Assembly (NCBI GenBank): GCA_039931865.1
Contig: JBDTRB010000124.1
Location: 1 to 9,289 of the forward strand
DNA: 9,289 nucleotides
DNA from: JALYUA01 sp039931865
Lineage (GTDB): Bacteria > Acidobacteriota > Thermoanaerobaculia > UBA5066 > Gp7-AA6
Reading direction: 5' to 3'
The translations under genes and the position numbers were made by a program. Under the pieces are notes generated by a model. The model had not been told where the DNA came from, searched no databases, and was given only the letters and a program-made list of their open reading frames with translations. Shown here one piece after another: positions 8,061 through 9,289 of this stretch. Each line of letters begins with the position of its first letter. The stretch's first letter is position 1.

Positions 8061-8441
8061 TCAACGAGTCGACCTGCAGCGGACGCGCCACGCCGGGTGG
8101 ATGATCAAGCCGTGTGCGCTGGTCTCGTACCGGCGCCCGACCGCGGAGACCTTGCTCTCATCGTGGTTCAAGAAGGGCCCGCCCGCCATATCCGGGTTCT
8201 TCAGCGCCGCGATGTGCACCTGCGGGTTGGCGACGAAGGACTCCATCAGACGCAGATGGAGATTGCCGACGGACATCGGCGCCGTGACGGGAGACACGAG
8301 ATACGGCCACGCGGACCACTGGTTGTCGAGCCGCTCCGCGAGCGCGTTCTGGCGGAGATAGACGGCCGTGCGCCGCGCGTCATGACCTCGCTTCCGTCTG
8401 GCGTGCGACCAGCCCAATCGGCCAGTTCCGGCAAACGCCAT
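8061..8441 (-). pseudogene. Truncated CmlA-like diiron beta-hydroxylase, N-terminal domain fragment
   Basis: The minus-strand frame contains VYLRQNALAERLDNQWSAWP, then YLVSPVTAPMSVGNLHLRLM, ESFVANPQVHIAALKNP, GGPF and NHDESKV. I recognise this order as the start of the N-terminal domain of CmlA-type enzymes, in which a metallo-beta-lactamase-fold diiron centre beta-hydroxylates amino acids held on an NRPS carrier (CmlA acts on the CmlP-bound substrate). Those enzymes run to about 530 residues. Here recognisable sequence ends near base 8141, and the frame stops at 8063-8061. The catalytic metal-binding domain is absent, so it cannot function. The first conserved residues follow an ATG at 8383-8381 (MTRGARP) that is one base out of frame. 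The in-frame ATG at 8441 would add an unconserved leader and has no good ribosome site. It lies directly upstream of the A-T gene in the same direction, which fits a former operon member. Identification rests on remembered family motifs, without a search. Confidence 0.5.
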
Positions 8442-9231
8442 GGTGCGCCGTCATTCTCTGTTCAAGTAATGCAAACCGCGATGGCCATCGAGACGGACTT
8501 TCGCCCGGGAGGTACCCAGGGTTGCGTTTTGTTTTCATGGCTGTGGCGGCTAAGGTTATCAGAACTGCCGCCGCAGAAAAAGAGGCCGGAGGGAAATAAA
8601 AAGGCGGGAGAAGAAAAGAGGAAAACCCTTCCACGGCGGCGATCGCGCCGCGCGGATGGGGCTTATTCTAGAGGTGTTTGCGCAAAGATCGATCCCCGGC
8701 CCGCTTCGGGGGGTCACGGCGGTCACGCTCGACATCGGGGTAATGGCGATCGTGGTGGGCGTGGACTGCGTCGTGCTCGCAGCGCTCTCGCTCGACGGCG
8801 TGATCTGGCTGCCGCTCCTGCCCCTACCGGGAAGGGTTGACGATCAGTAAACGAGAATCGGGACCTGCGCTGACCGTGCGGTTGATCGTGCACTTGCCGA
8901 GAACGGTTGACCGACGCAGACGGCAGCGGGCTGTCCTTCGCGAAGACAGGCGCGGCGTGGGCGGTGGCGGCGGCGAACCTTATCCTCGCGAACACCTGTG
9001 CGGGCCCGACCGCGGACGTGACGAAGGTGTCCGGTAACGCGGAGCGCCTCCCGCGCGGTTACGGCCGAGAGTACAGGACGGGTAGCGGGGCGGTAAAGAG
9101 AGACGAGGTCCACAACGGGTCCACGAGACGACCCCACCCGGACCTCCCGACTTGTCCCGGGCCGCAAGCTACGATTTTATCGCCGTGTGTTTTTTGGGGA
9201 CGGCTCCGGACGTGGGGGACAACGCGCCCTA
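8442..9231. other. Region with no recognised gene
   Basis: About 790 bases hold no protein I can recognise on either strand. The best small frame is 8656-8850 (+), 64 codons with an ATG and a hydrophobic stretch (VMAIVVGVDCVVLAALSL), but it has no ribosome site ahead of it and no known relative. A plus-strand frame open from 8886 runs straight through the partial tRNA to the window end, so at least its 3' part is not coding. The stretch may be decayed mobile-element DNA between the partial tRNA and the truncated gene, and its left part could hold the old operon promoter. No clear -35/-10 pair was found. Confidence 0.5.
8575..8625 (+). other. Purine-rich tract
   Basis: Of 51 bases, 47 are A or G on the plus strand, interrupted only by a CC, a T and a C. 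On the minus strand this is a polypyrimidine run about 190 bases upstream of the candidate start of the CmlA-like fragment. It is AT-richer than its surroundings. The 7-mer gccgccg at 8566-8572 just before it and cggcggc at 8634-8640 just after it are complementary and could bracket it as a long-looped stem. No function can be assigned. Confidence 0.45.
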
Positions 9232-9281
9232 CCCGCTTCCCAAGCTGGATGTCGCCGGTTCGAACCCGGTTGCCCGCTCCA
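9232..9281 (+). tRNA. 3' part of a tRNA-Gly (CCC); 5' half missing or unrecognisable
   Basis: The anticodon loop TTCCCAA (9237-9243) has anticodon CCC at 9239-9241. Its stem, 9232-9236 with 9244-9248, has four of five pairs, the exception being C9234/T9246. The variable segment is atgtc. The T-arm is GCCGG TTCGAAC CCGGT (9254-9270), closing with one G-T pair. The acceptor 3' strand is TGCCCGC (9271-9277), followed by discriminator T and an encoded CCA (9279-9281), as in bacterial tRNA-Gly. The matching 5' acceptor strand (about GCGGGCA) and a normal D-arm are not present in the 35 bases upstream. This is therefore a 3' remnant, the kind of duplicate left where an integrating element uses a tRNA 3' end as its attachment site, or a damaged tRNA gene. 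It is not expected to give a functional tRNA. Confidence 0.6.
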
Positions 9282-9289
9282 AAACCGTC

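Noticed and set aside
7914..8840. 308-codon plus-strand frame across the right flank
   Set aside because: It runs antisense to the A-T start and to the CmlA-like fragment. The composition is Arg/Pro-rich and no motif is visible.
9150..9195. Possible intrinsic terminator before the T-run at 9190-9195
   Set aside because: Only a four-base stem (cttg/caag) can be formed and it is not adjacent to the T-run.
8886..9289. Plus-strand frame 3 open to the window end (SGLSFAKTGAAWAVAAANL and onward)
   Set aside because: It reads through the tRNA-Gly segment, has only a TTG start with a poor ribosome site, and becomes Arg/Pro-rich. The early part looks protein-like, but I cannot support it.
9200..9289. 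tmRNA 3' end, considered instead of a tRNA
   Set aside because: A proper anticodon loop TTCCCAA and a tRNA-Gly acceptor with CCA are present; no tmRNA tag-frame features are seen.

Overview
The window is about 9.3 kb of GC-rich bacterial DNA. Its core is a compact minus-strand nonribosomal peptide synthetase (NRPS) operon flanked on both sides by broken or mobile-element-like sequence. The taxon cannot be fixed from the sequence. Base composition, protein style and NRPS linkers suit a Gram-negative soil bacterium (Acidobacteriota, Myxococcota or similar); this is an inference.

Layout from left to right. Bases 1-420 (plus strand) hold the remnant of an IS5-type transposase, with two frame changes and the stretch carrying the catalytic Glu missing. 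Bases 421-598 are non-coding, with a short direct repeat. The operon is read right to left. It starts with a stand-alone adenylation-thiolation protein (A-T, 7984 to 6074). A cytochrome P450 follows (6077 to 4803, ATGA overlap). The last gene is a C-A-T-TE terminal NRPS module (4816 to 599, 14-bp overlap). Upstream of the A-T gene, near 8441-8061, is a truncated minus-strand frame that I read as the N-terminal part of a CmlA-like diiron beta-hydroxylase. From about 8442 to 9231 I recognise no gene. At 9232-9281 lies the 3' part of a tRNA-Gly (anticodon CCC) whose 5' half is not recognisable.

How the genes work together. The binding-pocket residues of the A-T protein, aligned by eye to PheA, read DAWFLGNVVK, a known leucine code. 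Those of the C-A-T-TE protein read DVWHISLVDK, a serine code close to that of EntF. An A-T protein translationally coupled to a P450 is the arrangement used by NovH/NovI and NikP1/NikQ to beta-hydroxylate an amino acid held on the carrier protein. The simplest model is that leucine is loaded on the A-T protein and beta-hydroxylated by the P450. It is then condensed with serine on the second protein and released, cyclised or oligomerised by the EntF-like thioesterase. The product is not known to me. The CmlA-like fragment suggests that the locus once had a second, chemically different beta-hydroxylase.

The transposase remnant, the truncated gene and the partial tRNA suggest a rearranged genomic-island setting. 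A chimeric assembly at the right side cannot be excluded.
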